A stretch of DNA of 64,000 nucleotides, from NCBI GenBank assembly GCA_023974075.1, contig JAMFTG010000723.1, forward strand, positions 26,001 through 90,000, in the 5' to 3' direction. The stretch is from Chaenocephalus aceratus. Taxonomy: Eukaryota; Chordata; Actinopteri; Perciformes; Channichthyidae. Both the position numbers and the translations under genes were made by a program. Of the stretch, positions 10,566-23,100 are shown piece after piece. How positions within the stretch are numbered: position 1 is the stretch's first letter; every line of letters starts with the position of its first letter. The notes under the pieces were generated by a model, which had not been told where the DNA came from, made no database searches, and saw only the letters and a list, made by a program, of their open reading frames with translations.

Positions 10566-12175
10566 CTATAAAACAAAAAAAAATAATCTTTACTTGCAAA
10601 AAACAAAATCACTCTTTTAGAGGAAATAACAAACTGACAAAAGTAAAGCGCTCTCATGGAGGGAAAAAGGCAAAACACTGAATCTGTTTAAGCAATGGCT
10701 TAGATCTGGCTTCTTGGGCCACTGAACAAGACGAACCGACAACTAACAAGGGGAGACAGGACAATATATACATGAGGTAAGTGGGCACAGGTGGAAATAA
10801 TCAGGGGCGGGGCAGACACTGACGATGGCGGGAAAAGGAACCAGAGCAGGAAGTAAAGGGACCTGGAATGAGACAGGGTGAGTACAAAATAAAACAGGAA
10901 GTGGAACATAAACTAAACTAACATGAACATGGCGATCACAAACATGACAAAACTTAACATAATTGACGGGACACAACACGGTATCACGGCAAGATGTGAC
11001 GATTTACCATACTGGGAGACGTGAAGATGTCACGATTTCGTCCTTCAAACGTGACAGTTACACGGTATTGTTAACATGGCCCAACCAGTGGAGAAATACC
11101 CGGAAATGCCAAGCAAATGCTCCACCACGACGGTCGGTTGTTATTGTCAATATTAATATAAGAATTATTTATTTTTTAATAGTCACACTCGATTTTGCCG
11201 ATTTTCTTGTTGCCCCAGCTGGTCGACACCTCTTTTAGCAGAAGCAAAGGCTACATTAATGTATTAAATCGATGTTAATCCATGCGTGTGGTTGTGGAAT
11301 TAACGGACGTGACGTTGTGTGATTGCGTTGCCAGGCAACAGCTTGGGTTCATGTTAATTTACAAACTCTTCAACTAGAACCCTAGTTAAATTTAAAAACA
11401 TTTTAGAAGGCCTCAGGAAATACTTTAATGTACATTTAAATTTAAATGTGAAGGAATGTGTGTACAACAAAATACATCCGTCATAAACAATACCGGAGAC
11501 AGAGTAGGCAAGATCCTCAGCTCGGTGATTGGATGGTTTAGCCGCAATGCACCTTGGGATATGGTGTTTATGCGATGTGAAATCCGAAAACATTTTTACA
11601 AAATAAAATAATACTTTATTCCGAGTGTGCTTGCTTTTATCGTTGAAAGTCATCACATAACGGCATTGTAATACACGGTTCGGCTGCATTAAATATTACA
11701 TATCTGCCGTAGTTCTGTATTTATAGAGCCCTGATGAGAAGACTTCTAGACAAACATGAGGAACTGCCGCCAAAACTGAAAACGTGACGTGGATCATAAA
11801 TATATCAGCAATTAAACAACATCTTAGATTTCTTTTCACACAATACGTCTCCTTGCAGTATCAACACTAATTCGGCTGACTTTTATATTTGATCCAATTG
11901 GTAGATAGGCTGTATTGGTGCACAGCTGATGTTTCCTAGCAACACATTATGATGCACTCAGTATAACAAATGTTTTTTTAATTCTTCATTGTTTAGACTA
12001 AAATGCAACCATGCAAACAATTCTGAAAACTTAAATCAACAGGACTCTTGACGGCTAAACTTTAAACAGAATGTCATTGTTTTCACTCAAATATGAATAC
12101 TTATTTAACCCTTTAACTTACCTCTGCCGATGAACTCTTTCTGCTGCTTGTGTTATCTACCTGATGTTCAGCCAT
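9741..12175 (-). CDS. C2H2 zinc-finger protein, two coding exons
   Basis: Exon 1 (12122-12175) encodes 18 residues beginning MAEHQVDNTSSRKSSSAE and ends at a GTAAGT donor. Exon 2 (9741-10565) follows a TTTTATAG acceptor in phase 0, giving about 292 residues. The first finger begins near residue 56. Eight complete C2H2 fingers with CDQC and HQR(T/I)H cores and TGEKP linkers follow, then a ninth that ends in ENNFRDSDS before its histidines. No KRAB, BTB or SCAN domain is seen. It is a probable nuclear DNA-binding transcription regulator. Helix residues are highly repetitive (QSGDLKR, QSGNLKR, DSGSLKV). A donor at 12629/12630 on the minus strand suggests a 5' UTR exon upstream. I do not recognise an orthologue. 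Confidence 0.88.
10566..12121 (-). other. Intron of the zinc-finger gene
   Basis: 1.56 kb. The part around 10690-11050 resembles the tail of an unidentified fish interspersed repeat (repeated GACAGG- and CAGGAAGTG-type words). No coding exon with sensible splice sites was found. Confidence 0.5.
12122..12175 (-). CDS. Zinc-finger gene, exon 1
   Basis: 18 codons. The ATG lies directly after TATTGCAG, so a spliced 5' UTR exon probably precedes it. The donor is GAG then GTAAGT, phase 0, matching exon 2. Confidence 0.75.
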
Positions 12176-13078
12176 CTGCAATAACAGAGATTACCATATT
12201 ACTTATTAGCCAACTACAGGAATTAAAATAAATATCTAGTGTTCTAAATGTTAACCTTCATTTGACAAAACAATCACCACCACAAAGCTCAAAGAGAGAT
12301 GAGTCCATCCAGTTAGACACTTGCACATCTGACACATCATAGAGACATATCTTGTTGTGCTTTAGTTTGTGCATTTTTTAAATAAATGCAGCTTTAAAAT
12401 GAGGTAAAGCTATATATTACAAATATAAATGAAGACAATAAGTCAGTCTTGTGCAGAGAAACATACATTTCAGTACCGGTATCCGACATGCAGAACAATA
12501 AACTGTATTTTCATTAAATATCAAAATAAGTTTTAAAGAGTAAATTAAATCTCCCCCTGCCAGCCAAACAGTAGCTCCCGTAAACATCTCATAGAAACGA
12601 CCCAGCTGCAGAAACGCTGTTTTTCTTACCGTTGATGTGTGGAAGTAGATTCAATAACTCGTGCCGGTTGATGGACGTCTTCACGGGGGTCAGGTTTGAA
12701 AGATGCACTGGTGTTTCCATGGTAACACAATTCAAAGGTTCCAATTCGAGTTTTATTTTGAATTATCTTTGTTGTTGTTTGTATGTGTGTTATCTGTTCC
12801 CTCTGGCTCAGCGGTTCCCAACCTATGGGCCGCGGCCCCCTAGTGGTCCGCGAATGCATTGCATGTGGGCCGCCAAATATTTTGTATTTAATTTTCTTCT
12901 TTTGTACAGGCTGAAGACACAAACATGGACATGCTGCTACTGGTGACACGCTGCAAACAAGAACTTGCTGAGATCAAAACTCAATAATGTAGTTTAATGA
13001 AATCTGGGATGATCAACTTATTTTCCTTGGACATAGACATTGTTATAATAAGCAATCATTAAACTTGCGGTCAACAAA

Positions 13079-13082
<4 letters not shown>
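12176..13082. other. 5' region of the zinc-finger gene with a hAT-like end
   Basis: A minus-strand GTAAGA donor at 12629 suggests a non-coding first exon starting somewhere above 12630. At 12809 a sequence beginning CAGCGGTTCCCAACC resembles a hAT terminal repeat, but I see no matching right end. No other gene was seen. Confidence 0.45.

Positions 13083-13132
<50 letters not shown>
13083..13132. repeat. (CA)n microsatellite
   Basis: About 25 pure CA units. The homologous place in duplicon 2 (50361-50452) is instead CA plus a long (CAGA)n run. Confidence 0.96.
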
Positions 13133-13134
<2 letters not shown>

Positions 13135-13800
13135 CTCACGCAGGTGAGCAGGATTATAATGAGTGCCGCCCGTATCCATGTAACCCAAGCTAACCAATCA
13201 ATAGTGATCAAAAAAATATCTTATATTAAAACAAAATGCATTGCTACACGTTTCATGGCTCCTCCATCCAGCATTCACTAAGAACCATCAAACTCCAGTT
13301 TCTAAAAGCTTCTCTTTCTGGTTCATCTTTTTTTAATTCTAAATATCACAGTGTACAATATCAATTGAGTATTCTTCTCTTCAATTATCATCAGAAATCT
13401 TAGCATCTTAACGGCTCCATCCACAAGAAGCAATGGGATTTTTCCATGACGAGTGAACCCTGAAAGTGATAAAAGGATGGCTTATTTCCAGGTTAGGGAC
13501 TCATTCCTGCGCCACTAATTTACCAGTAGTTATGATTCAGATGTAATGATATCAAATACACATATACAGACTCTCTTTCCTCCTGCTTGCGCTTTAGTTT
13601 TTCATTTATTTGCATCTATTTGCCCAACAATGTTTCTAATTAATTGTTTTCTATAACTATTTCGGACACAATAATCATTCATTACAAATTCTGATATTGT
13701 GACAGCCCTGATTTTTAGTTTTTTAAGCCTTTCGGGAAGCAGATTAAGGACAGTTTACAACATTAATTGACTTGCATACACTTCAATACCGTGGCAATTA

Positions 13801-13884
13801 AGGGTTATGTATCTCACCCAAGCACACGTCGACATGTGATCAAACCACCAACCCTCTGATTGGTAGATCAGGGCGCTATCCCAT
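13801..13884 (-). mobile_element. tRNA-derived SINE fragment
   Basis: On the minus strand it reads GATAGCGCCCTGATCTACC, then GGGTTGGTGGTTTGATC, close to the A-box-distal and B-box parts of common teleost tRNA-related SINEs, followed by the TGCTTGGGTGAGATAC segment. The head of the A box and the tail are not clear, so this is a fragment. Confidence 0.6.
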
Positions 13885-13956
13885 TTCCCCCCAAATGTTT
13901 TTAAAGGTATTCATTTTGTAATCGAGTAGTGAACATCTGATGTTGTGACAGTCCTA

Positions 13957-14444
13957 GAAGAAGAGGGGACACATGTTGATGTAGAAGAGACATGAAGAAG
14001 AGAGGACAAATGTTGATGTAGAAGAGACATGGAGAATAGGGGACACGTGTTGATGTAGAAGAGACATGGAGAAGAGGGGACACATGTTGATGTAGAAGAG
14101 ACATGAAGAAGAGAGGACAAATGTTGATGTAGAAGAGACATGGAGAATAGGGGACACGTGTTGATGTAGAAGAGACATGAAGAAGAGGGGACACGTGTTG
14201 ATGTAGAAGAGACATGAAGAAGAGGGAACACGTGTTGATGTAGAAGAGACATGAAGAAGAGGGGACACATGTTGATGTAGAAGAGACATGAAGAAGAGGG
14301 GACACATGTTGATGTAGAAGAGACATGAAGAAGAGGGGACACATGTTGATGTAGAAGAGACATGAAGAAGAGGGGACACATGTTGATGTAGAAGAGACAT
14401 GGAGAAGAGGGGACACATGTTGATGTAGAAGAGACATGAGGAAG
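13957..14444. repeat. 37-bp minisatellite, about 13 units
   Basis: Units built from GACACATGTTGATGTAGAAG plus GACATGAAGAAGAGGG. This is the same family as the large array at 27303-29937, in reverse orientation. Duplicon 2 has exactly one unit fewer here. Because 37 is not a multiple of three, the unit cycles through all frames and makes long meaningless ORFs. Confidence 0.95.
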
Positions 14445-14511
14445 TGGATTTTGCATAGTAGGTGACCTTGTAAGGGTCCTTCTCTCTGATGATGAATCCT
14501 TCTGAACACAG

Positions 14512-14734
14512 AAATCTGTTCCTGCGAGGATTCTTCCAGACGAAGCCCGACCAAAGGAGAACACGGAGCCGGTTCTCCGCGGTTCCATCGAGGCGGCTGT
14601 GAAGCTGCCGGTGGGAACCAAGAGCTCCGGCCTGAACAACGAGGAGGACGGTGTTCCCGTGGTCGCCTTCAAAGAACGACGCTCCCTCCGGACCCTCAGC
14701 GGCCTCGAGGAGATCCAGACCCACCAACGAGCAG
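14512..14734 (+). CDS. Isolated coding exon, unidentified gene
   Basis: A plus-strand open exon of 74 codons plus one base lies between a CTGAACACAG acceptor and a GCAG/GTGAGA donor. The product is hydrophilic, starts KSVPARILPDEARPKENTEP and later has FKERRSLRTLSGLEE. I recognise no domain. GC content is higher than the flanks, typical of a real exon. No convincing partner exon was found. A possible next exon at 16208 (after CCCTGCAG) would, in the phase required, add only three residues before a stop. In another phase it stays open to a GTGAGT donor at 16268, but that phase does not match. The exon is intact in duplicon 2, so the pair may be exon remnants or part of a gene I cannot assemble. 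Confidence 0.55.
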
Positions 14735-14813
14735 GTGAGACAGAACCGGATATTAACACTCATCAGAATGTAAAGCATTAGAAACAAACACGCTGGTGAT
14801 TGTCAGCCAGAAG

Positions 14814-15142
14814 CAGCGGTGTCAAACTCGAGGCCCGCTTCACTTTATGTGGCCCGTCAGAGCTCTGAAAGAATATAATACGGTTACATGCCGCTTTACA
14901 GAAGCCCATAAACTACATGTCCCACAATGCATCTCATTTTGTGACATGCGCACTGCAGAGACTTGCAATGTTTTGCTCGAGACTTCTGCTTTCAGACGTA
15001 GTTCATTATGAATAATGTCATATATATTATTTGATATATATTTATATCGTCTTAAAGTAACAACCGGCCCATTGTAATAATAATAATAATAATAATAATA
15101 ATGCTAGTGTGGCCCACGGTGAAGTAGAGTTTGACACCCCTG
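14814..15142. mobile_element. hAT-type MITE
   Basis: Left end CAGCGGTGTCAAACTC and right end, inverted, CAGGGGTGTCAAACTC. The flanking 8-bp sequences GCCAGAAG and GCCAAAAG are a target-site duplication with one mismatch, the length expected of hAT elements. There is no transposase. An AAT microsatellite lies inside at 15076-15102. Confidence 0.85.
15076..15102. repeat. (AAT)n microsatellite inside the hAT MITE
   Basis: Nine trinucleotide units. It is several units shorter in duplicon 2 (near 52340-52357). Confidence 0.9.
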
Positions 15143-15783
15143 GCCAAAAGCATGTAATGTCAGAGTTCATCCAACGTACAAAGAGCCGAGGACACTTGCA
15201 GTCTGCCGGGTATTTTGACTCCATAGCACTTAGTGAAGACCCCCGGGGACATGTCCAACTTGAACAAGGGCTTATTGAGAGTGAATGACAGCGCCGTCAC
15301 GGCAGATTAATTGCATCTCAACCGGTCCGCTCACGACTTGATTCAAACAGTTGTCCATTTGTTTCAACGCCATTATTAATTAGAGGATTAGAGCAACATG
15401 TGATTTTATTTTATAAGACTTTAATCGCAGAACTAATACAAAAAGTTCACTATTGGTCAGATCTTACAGAACTATTCACACGTGGCCCTTATGCTCTTCC
15501 GTAGTTAAGTAACTGGTAACAACTCTTGTCAAATGAACGAGTACGTTTTAACCTCAAAGAGACACAAAGTCTAAGGAGAGATGCAAAACGTCTACGAGAA
15601 GATGCTAAACTACTAAAATAGGAACAAGACACAAAATATCAGTACGTTTTCTTCCAAAATGTTACAAGTTATTATTAATGCGAAATGTTATCTTACCAAG
15701 TCTTCGTCACACAACACCTGACAGTGTTCAAAGTAATAAAGCTCCATGGACAGCCTCTCCTTTCCCTGTATATCCCCCTAATG

Positions 15784-16120
15784 CAGTGCTTCTCAAAGTG
15801 TGGTCCGCGGACCACTGGTGATCCGTGAGTGCCCCCTAGTGGTCCGTGAGTATATTGGTAACATTTCACATTTGAAATACATAAAAGTTTTCCGCACTCT
15901 CGCGGGAATATCTCCACAATGGAGCGAGCTTAAGTTTCACTTTCGATTGCATGATATAGCCCAGCGCAACACCTTCATCACACATGTTTCCACTTGTTTG
16001 CACCATTTTCAGGCGATTTGTAATCTGTTCTAGAAAAACGATGTGTTTTTGGAGTTAGGTGGTCCGCGAGTGTTTTTTTATTGGTTAAGTCCTTGGTATG
16101 AAAAGGTTTGAGAAACACTG
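15784..16120. mobile_element. hAT-type MITE with perfect 8-bp TSD
   Basis: Left end CAGTGCTTCTCAAAG, right end inverted CAGTGTTTCTCAAACC. It is flanked on both sides by CCCTAATG (15776-15783 and 16121-16128). It is 337 bp with no ORF of note. Confidence 0.9.
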
Positions 16121-16128
16121 CCCTAATG

Positions 16129-17038
16129 GAAAGTCTCAACATGGATCATACCTGTTCTTATCTCTTAAGCTGCTCTGAAAATAATGTTTGTGTGTGTGTC
16201 CCTGCAGAGGTCATCTGAGCAGCTGCACGGACGTTCACACACTTTATTGGAGAGCTGTGTTTTCTCCGTGAGTTCCTGCAGCTCAGCCATGTTTCTGCAC
16301 ACTGAAATGTAAGCGTGAGCATGCAAGATTCCAGCCTCGCCTCTCACCGAGACGTCAGCTTCACTTTTTCTCTGTGTGTGTAACCAGTGGCACAAATACT
16401 GGGCAAGTTATCTACTGCTTCCTTTCAGTACAGAACATATACAGTAATAACCATGTAGACAGTGGAGATGATGGAGTGTGTGAAGTGATAGGAATAGCTC
16501 TTCTTAGCCATATGCTTTTTGCTTATTCCTGATGTGTCCAAGTACTTTTCCTTCCTTCGTTTGCCACTTTTAGATTAGTGCTATGAAGTTAGCACACAAG
16601 AGTTAAATTGTACCCGTGTAAATTCCTCTCCCACCTGTTGATTTTGTGACGTAGAGCAATCACATATTTCAAAGCTGCTAAGGAACTTAGTTTCCAAAGA
16701 CTTTGCTTCAGTTTTAGTGAGTGTTGTTTTAGAGAACTCGATGCACAGAGCCTTTATTGCACTAACAGTCTTCTGTTTGATATCGCGCGCATTCGCTTTA
16801 CAAAGCAACGTTAGGAGGCGTAGAAGTTAAGAGAGTTTATTATAAGAAAAGCATATATAAAAAACAAATGTATCCAATCCTAAATATCCGATTGCTTGTA
16901 ATTATCACGTGTTAAGAGTTGATACTATGCCGCTTCTCTGCCTTGTTTTCCACTTAATTTGTTGTTGACTGTAAGCATAGAAACTAATAAACACTTTAAA
17001 ACATGATGGAGAAAAGCTGCTTCTTCAGTGCTCGTCTC
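16129..17038. other. Region downstream of the ARM gene stop, no gene assigned
   Basis: It contains the probable ARM 3' UTR on the minus strand (next to 17039). It also contains a candidate plus-strand exon at 16208-16267 bounded by CCCTGCAG and GTGAGT, mentioned with the isolated exon. Nothing else was recognised. Confidence 0.4.
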
Positions 17039-17193
17039 TCAGTGTTTGTGTGGAGGCAGTAAAGGGTTAACAGGAGATGGAGAGAGAGGCTGGATCGTTT
17101 GCAGCAGCCGTCTGGTTTCCTCAGTCTGATCATGAACCGTCCGGAGCTGGTCCTCCACCTCGCCGCCAGACAACAGAGAGGAGAAGTCTCCGT
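17039..17193 (-). CDS. ARM gene exon 11 (last)
   Basis: Acceptor TGTTTCCCTGCAG, phase 1. It encodes [20 protein letters not shown] and a proline-rich tail ending LLPPHKH before TGA at 17039-17041. The split codon with exon 10 gives Asp in both duplicons (GAC here, GAT in copy 2). Confidence 0.82.
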
Positions 17194-20100
17194 CTGCAGG
17201 GAAACACAAGACTCAAACCTCCTGGATCTCAAGGCCTGGTAGCGATTCATTTGCTAAGAATGCAGGAGCTCCAACAAGCCGTGTAGGACAGAGAGTGAAT
17301 ACACAGACTATACAGAGATGCTGATGAGAAACCAATGTGAGTTTGGAACATTGAACAATGTAAATCTATTCTAGTCGACCTCAACAAAGGAATTATGATC
17401 AGTAGAAATGGCCATGACATGGGACCTTTAACGGTTTACCAAAAAGGCCAAAACAAGACGGAAGTAGGAAAAGGGAATACAATAACAAAAAGAGATGCAA
17501 AATGTCTGCCAAAGCGACGTGAAACAACCAAAAAGAGACCGGATATAACCATAAAGACACACAAAGTCTAATAGGAGATGCAAAACGTCTACAAGAAGAT
17601 GCAAAATGACCAAGAAGAAATGCAAAACTACTAAAAAGGGACAAAACAATTAACAAAATGAACGAGAAATTGACCACAAAAGGATGCAAAATGTCTACAC
17701 AGTGCAAACCATCCAAAAAGTACGGAGCCCCCTAGGGGACATGGAGAAGAAAAATAATAATAATTTAAAAAAAAAAAAATGTTTTGCGAGATCTCGCAAT
17801 ACTTTTCATTTAGTACTTCCTGGTCAGTTCGGCTGCTACGGCAACACAGAAACCACAACAATGAAGTGGTTCATCGATTTTACTTTGAGCCTTAAATATA
17901 AAGATATAACATCAGTGCTTGGCAATAGGCACGTGTTTCACACAGACTGTATATAAAAGGGTTTCACATAAGTGAAGACACCTCAAGAGAACACTCAGAG
18001 CGAGGGGACATGCACGTCCTCTGAGCTGAGTTATTGACAGATTCGAATTTCGCGGATCAATAACTCATGAACATAATGTTGTAAAAATACAAACAACATG
18101 ACTTTACAATCATAGCAAGGTCGACAACGAGCTACAGAGTCGTTTTTATCAGAACAGTTCGATATGCGCCGTCATCCGAGCTAAACATCAAGAATTGGTC
18201 ACAATCTGCAGCTGGAGGAGGGAGAGGAGTGCTTAGGGACCGTCTACAAACTGCAACGGGGTTTTGCGAGATCTCGCAAAGGTTTTTATTTTTAAATAAT
18301 TTTTTCTTTCTTCTCCATGTCCCCTAGGGGGCTCCGTAAAAAAGAGACAGGATTAGAACACAGTAAAACACATGACAGTCCAAAAGAGTCCAAAATAACG
18401 TCAACACAAAGTGACACCCTAGGGTAGAACGAATATTACGGAGCCCCCTAGGGGACATGGAGAAGAAAAAAAAGATTATTTGAAAAAAAAAAAATATATA
18501 TATTTTGCGAGATCTCGCAAAACCCCGTTGCAGTTTGTAGACGGCCCCTAAGCACTCCTCCTCTCCTTCCTCCAGCTGCAGATTGTGACCAATTCTTGAT
18601 GTTTAGCTCGGATGACGGCGCGTATCGAACTGTTCTGATAAAAACGACTCTGTAGCTCGTTGTCTACCTTGCTATGATTGTAAAGTCATGTTGTTTGTAT
18701 TTTTACAACGTTATGTTCATGAGTTATTGATCCGCGAAATTCGAATCTGTCAATAACTCAGCTCAGAGGACGTGCATGTCCCCTCGCTCTGAGTGTTCTC
18801 TTGAGGTGTCTTCACTTATGTGAAACCCTTTTATATACAGTCTATGTGAAACCCGTGCCTATTGCCAAGCACTGATGTTATATCATTATATTTAAGGCCA
18901 AGCTCAAAGTAAAATCGATGAACCACTCCATTGTTGTGGTTTCTGTGTTGCCGTAGCAGCCGAACTGACCAGGAAGTACTAAATGAAAAGTTTTTCTTTT
19001 TTTTTTAATATATATATTTTTTCTTCTCCATGTCCCCTAGGGGGCTCCGTAGAATACAAACCTGTCTGGAGGTTGGATATCGTCACTAAGCCAAGCTGCT
19101 GGAACTTTAAATCTTTATTTTTGAGAAACACCGACAGGTACTCCAACATGGCGACGTAGTGAGGCTTCAGCAGCTGGACCGTCTCTCCTGGATGAAGAGT
19201 ATGAAGACACACAGTTTCATAACCCAATCCGTTTGCTTCTATCAGGTAGTCATACTTTCACAGAACATTACCTGTCACTTCCAGTCTGCTGATGACGGCC
19301 GCACCGTTGTACGATAACTGAGGATTTTGTGATCGTCCTGATAACTTCACCAGTCTGGAAACGTGCTCTGATGTTATCATGACCGACAACTCGGACTTAA
19401 GTGGATCTGAAAAAGAAAGTGAAGGATTATGGCCAATTACAAAACAGATAAAGGATGTCTTTGGGTTTTATCCCAAGTAGAAAGAGCAAAACAGAACAGA
19501 CAAATGCTGAGTCCAGGTCCCTCACGTTGCGTCATGAGGTTTTGCAAGCATGACGTCAGATGTATTAAAGTGTCATCAGTCAGAGACGGAGACAGAAGAG
19601 CGCCGAGGAGTCCTGACGAACAGCGAGCCTCCGTCACAGCCTGGACAACAAAGACGGGATTACACTCAGGCGCGTTGTGTATTTTTACTGCAGGCGTGTG
19701 ACGTTACATCACGGGTTTGTTTTACCTGCTGACCCTCGCTGCAGCCGCTCAGGCCAGTGATGATGCTGCAGCTGTGTGTGATGATGACGGAGCTGCATGT
19801 GGGACGAAGAAGCAGCTGACCCACTTCCTCCAGCAGACCCTCGCTCACCAGGACGGCCTGCAAACAAACCAGGGAGATATTATCAAACCTGGGATAAGAA
19901 CAGAGCAGTAAATTATGGTTCTGATTGGACATCGACTGATCACTAGTTCAAGGTCATGACAAAGGAAGGAATGTCCTTGGCCTTTGGAATCGCCTCTGCT
20001 TGAAGCTATTGCTCACATTTCTTGTTGGTACGTCACTAGGGACACAACTACACTGAACAAAAATATAAACGCAACACTTTTGTTTTTGCTCCCATTTTTC

Positions 20101-23100
20101 ATGAGATGAACTCAAAGATCTAAAACATTTTCTATAAACTCAAAATAACCATTTCTCTCAAATATTGTTCACAAATCTGAAAGAATGTGTGATAGTGAGC
20201 ACTTCTCCTTTGCCGAGAGAATCCATCCCACCTCACAGGCGTGGCATATCAAGATGCTGATTAGACAGCATGATTATTGCACAGGTGTGACTTAGGCTGG
20301 CCACAATAAAAGGCCACTCTGAAACGTGCAGTTTTGCTTTATTGGGGGGGTCTGGGGGGGTCCGAAAACCAGTCAGTATCTGGTGTGAGGGGTAGGGTTA
20401 GGGGTAGGGTAATGTTGTGAATTGAGTGGCCCATGGTGTTGGTAGGGTTATGGTATGGACGACGAACACAGGCCACTCGATTCAGAACACTACCCTAACC
20501 CTACCCCTAACACCAGATACCGCCTGGTTTTCGGACCCCCCCAGACCCCCCCAATAAAGCAAAACTGCACGTTTCAGAGTGGCCTTCTATTGTGGCCAGC
20601 CTAAGGCACACCTGTGCAATAATCATGCTGTCTAATCAGCATCTTGATATGCCACGCCTGTGAGGTGGAATGGATTATCTCGGCAAAGGAGAAGTGCTCA
20701 CTATCACAGACTTTTTGAGATTTGTGAACAATATTTGAGAGAAATGGTTATTTTGAGTTCATCTCATGAAAAATGGGAGCAAAAACAAAAGTGTTGCATT
20801 TATATTTTTGTTCAGTATAATTAGGAAAACCACATGTCTAGATGCAAAACCACCAAACAGACACTCAAGATGACTACAGTGACTGAAACGAGGCACAAGA
20901 CGACACCGATGATAGGAAATACAAACACAAATGTCTACAAAAAGATTCAGAATGGCCGAAAAAATATGCAAAAACTAGATCAAACGAACAAACGAAAGAG
21001 AATAGGATTCTAAGAGGACAATGTTCTACAAAGAGATGCAACATTTAAAAAGTCCAAGAGAAACCAAACGACTGCAAAGAGATGCAGAACCACCGAAATG
21101 AGACACAAAACAACAACGAAAAGTCACAGAGGCGAAAAATGTCTCCTAAGACAACCAACAAAGACACAAACTCTAGAAAGAGGCTTAGAATATGACGCAG
21201 AATGACCGGAGACTAAGACAACAGAAAAGACTGTGACAAACCAGAGACACTAAGCCGCCACAAGGAGGCGCCAAACATCTACAAAGACACAAAATAAACG
21301 TCTTGAATCTGTGGCTCTTGTTCGGTAGGAGGCGTTCATGTCTGAAGCCCGTCGTGTCGTTACTAATCCATGTGTAGAGGCTCAGCCAGCGCTTTAAGCC
21401 TCCGAGGATCCGCTATGTGGCGCAATTGACACACAAAGTTTGCTGCTGAATAAAAGTCCGGAACAAAGTTTCCAGTTCGATTCAGTCCATGCATTTCCTT
21501 CTCACTGGTTTCCATTTAACTTGCTTCTTCCTCTCATTCATCAGACACGATATTACGGTTCACACAATACCTTTTCCCATGTTTGTAATCCCGTGTTTGT
21601 GCGCTCCGCGTGTGTGTGGTCCGCGTGTGTGGTCAAAAACTGTATTCCGGCGGAACCTCTAGCCACAAACATAGGTTCCTACCTTTATAGTGACCGTGTT
21701 AATTGGCTCCTACACCATGATCTAACCACTAATGTTTAACAATGAATATTATAATGATCCCGCTGTGGAGGAAACCTCACTTTGTTCGGTGTGTGTGAAG
21801 TCAGCGCAGACAGCAGTGTGACGGCCGACTCTCTCCACTCAGCAGAGGATGTCTTCAGCAGGGACTGCAGAGGCAACACACAGTCCAGCTCCATCAGCTG
21901 CTCCTGGATCAGATCTACGCACAACAACAAAAAGTCCAGCTCCATCAGCTGCTCCTGGATCAGATCTACACACAACAACACACAGTCCAGCTCCATCAGC
22001 TGCTCCTGGATCAGATCTACACACAACAACAACAAAAAGTCCAGCTCCATCAGCTGCTCCTGGATCAGATCTACGCACAACAACACACAGTCCAGCTCCA
22101 TCAGCTGCTCCTGGATCAGATCTACGCACAACAACACACAGTCCAGCTCTATCAGCTGCTCCTGGATCAGATCTACGCACAACAACACACAGTCCAGCTC
22201 CATCAGCTGCTCCTGGATCAGATCTACGCACAACAACACAGTCGAGCTCCATCAGCTGCTCCTGGATCAGATCTACACACAACAACACACAGTCCGGATC
22301 CATCAGCTGCTCCTGGATCAGATCTACACACAACAACACACAGTCCAGCTCCATCAGCTGCTCCTGGATCAGATCTACACACAACAACACACAGTCCAGC
22401 TCCATCAACTGCTCCTGGATCAGATCTACACACAACAACACACAGTCCAGCTCCATCAGCTGCTCCTGGATCAGATCTACGCACAACAACAAAAAGTCCA
22501 GCTCCATCAGCTGCTCCTGGATCAGATCTACACACAACAACACACAGTCCAGCTCCATCAGCTGCTCCTGGATCAGATCTACACACAACAACAACAACAA
22601 AAAGTCCAGCTCCATCAGCTGCTCCTGGATCAGATCTACGCACAACAACACACAGTCCAGCTCCATCAGCTGCTCCTGGATCAGATCTACGCACAACAAC
22701 ACAGTCGAGCTCCATCAGCTGCTCCTGGATCAGATCTACACACAACAACACACAGTCCGGATCCATCAGCTGCTCCTGGATCAGATCTACACACAACAAC
22801 ACACAGTCCAGCTCCATCAGCTGCTCCTGGATCAGATCTACACACAACAACACACAGTCCAGCTCCATCAACTGCTCCTGGATCAGATCTACACACAACA
22901 ACACACAGTCCAGCTCCATCAGCTGCTCCTGGATCAGATCTACACACAACAACACACAGTCCAGCTCCATCAGCTGCTCCTGGATCAGATCTACACACAA
23001 CAACACACAGTCCGGATCCATCAGCTGCTCCTGGATCAGATCTACGCACAACAACACAGTCGAGCTCCATCAGCTGCTCCTGGATCAGATCTACACACAA

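Noticed and set aside
13901..14787. Minus-strand ORFs of 217-282 residues over the isolated exon
   Set aside because: They run from the complement of a better supported plus-strand exon straight into satellite sequence, with no splice sites or domain.
17945..17960. TATA-like TATATAAAAG as a promoter
   Set aside because: It lies inside a MITE, is mirrored in the inverted arm, and no gene starts downstream.
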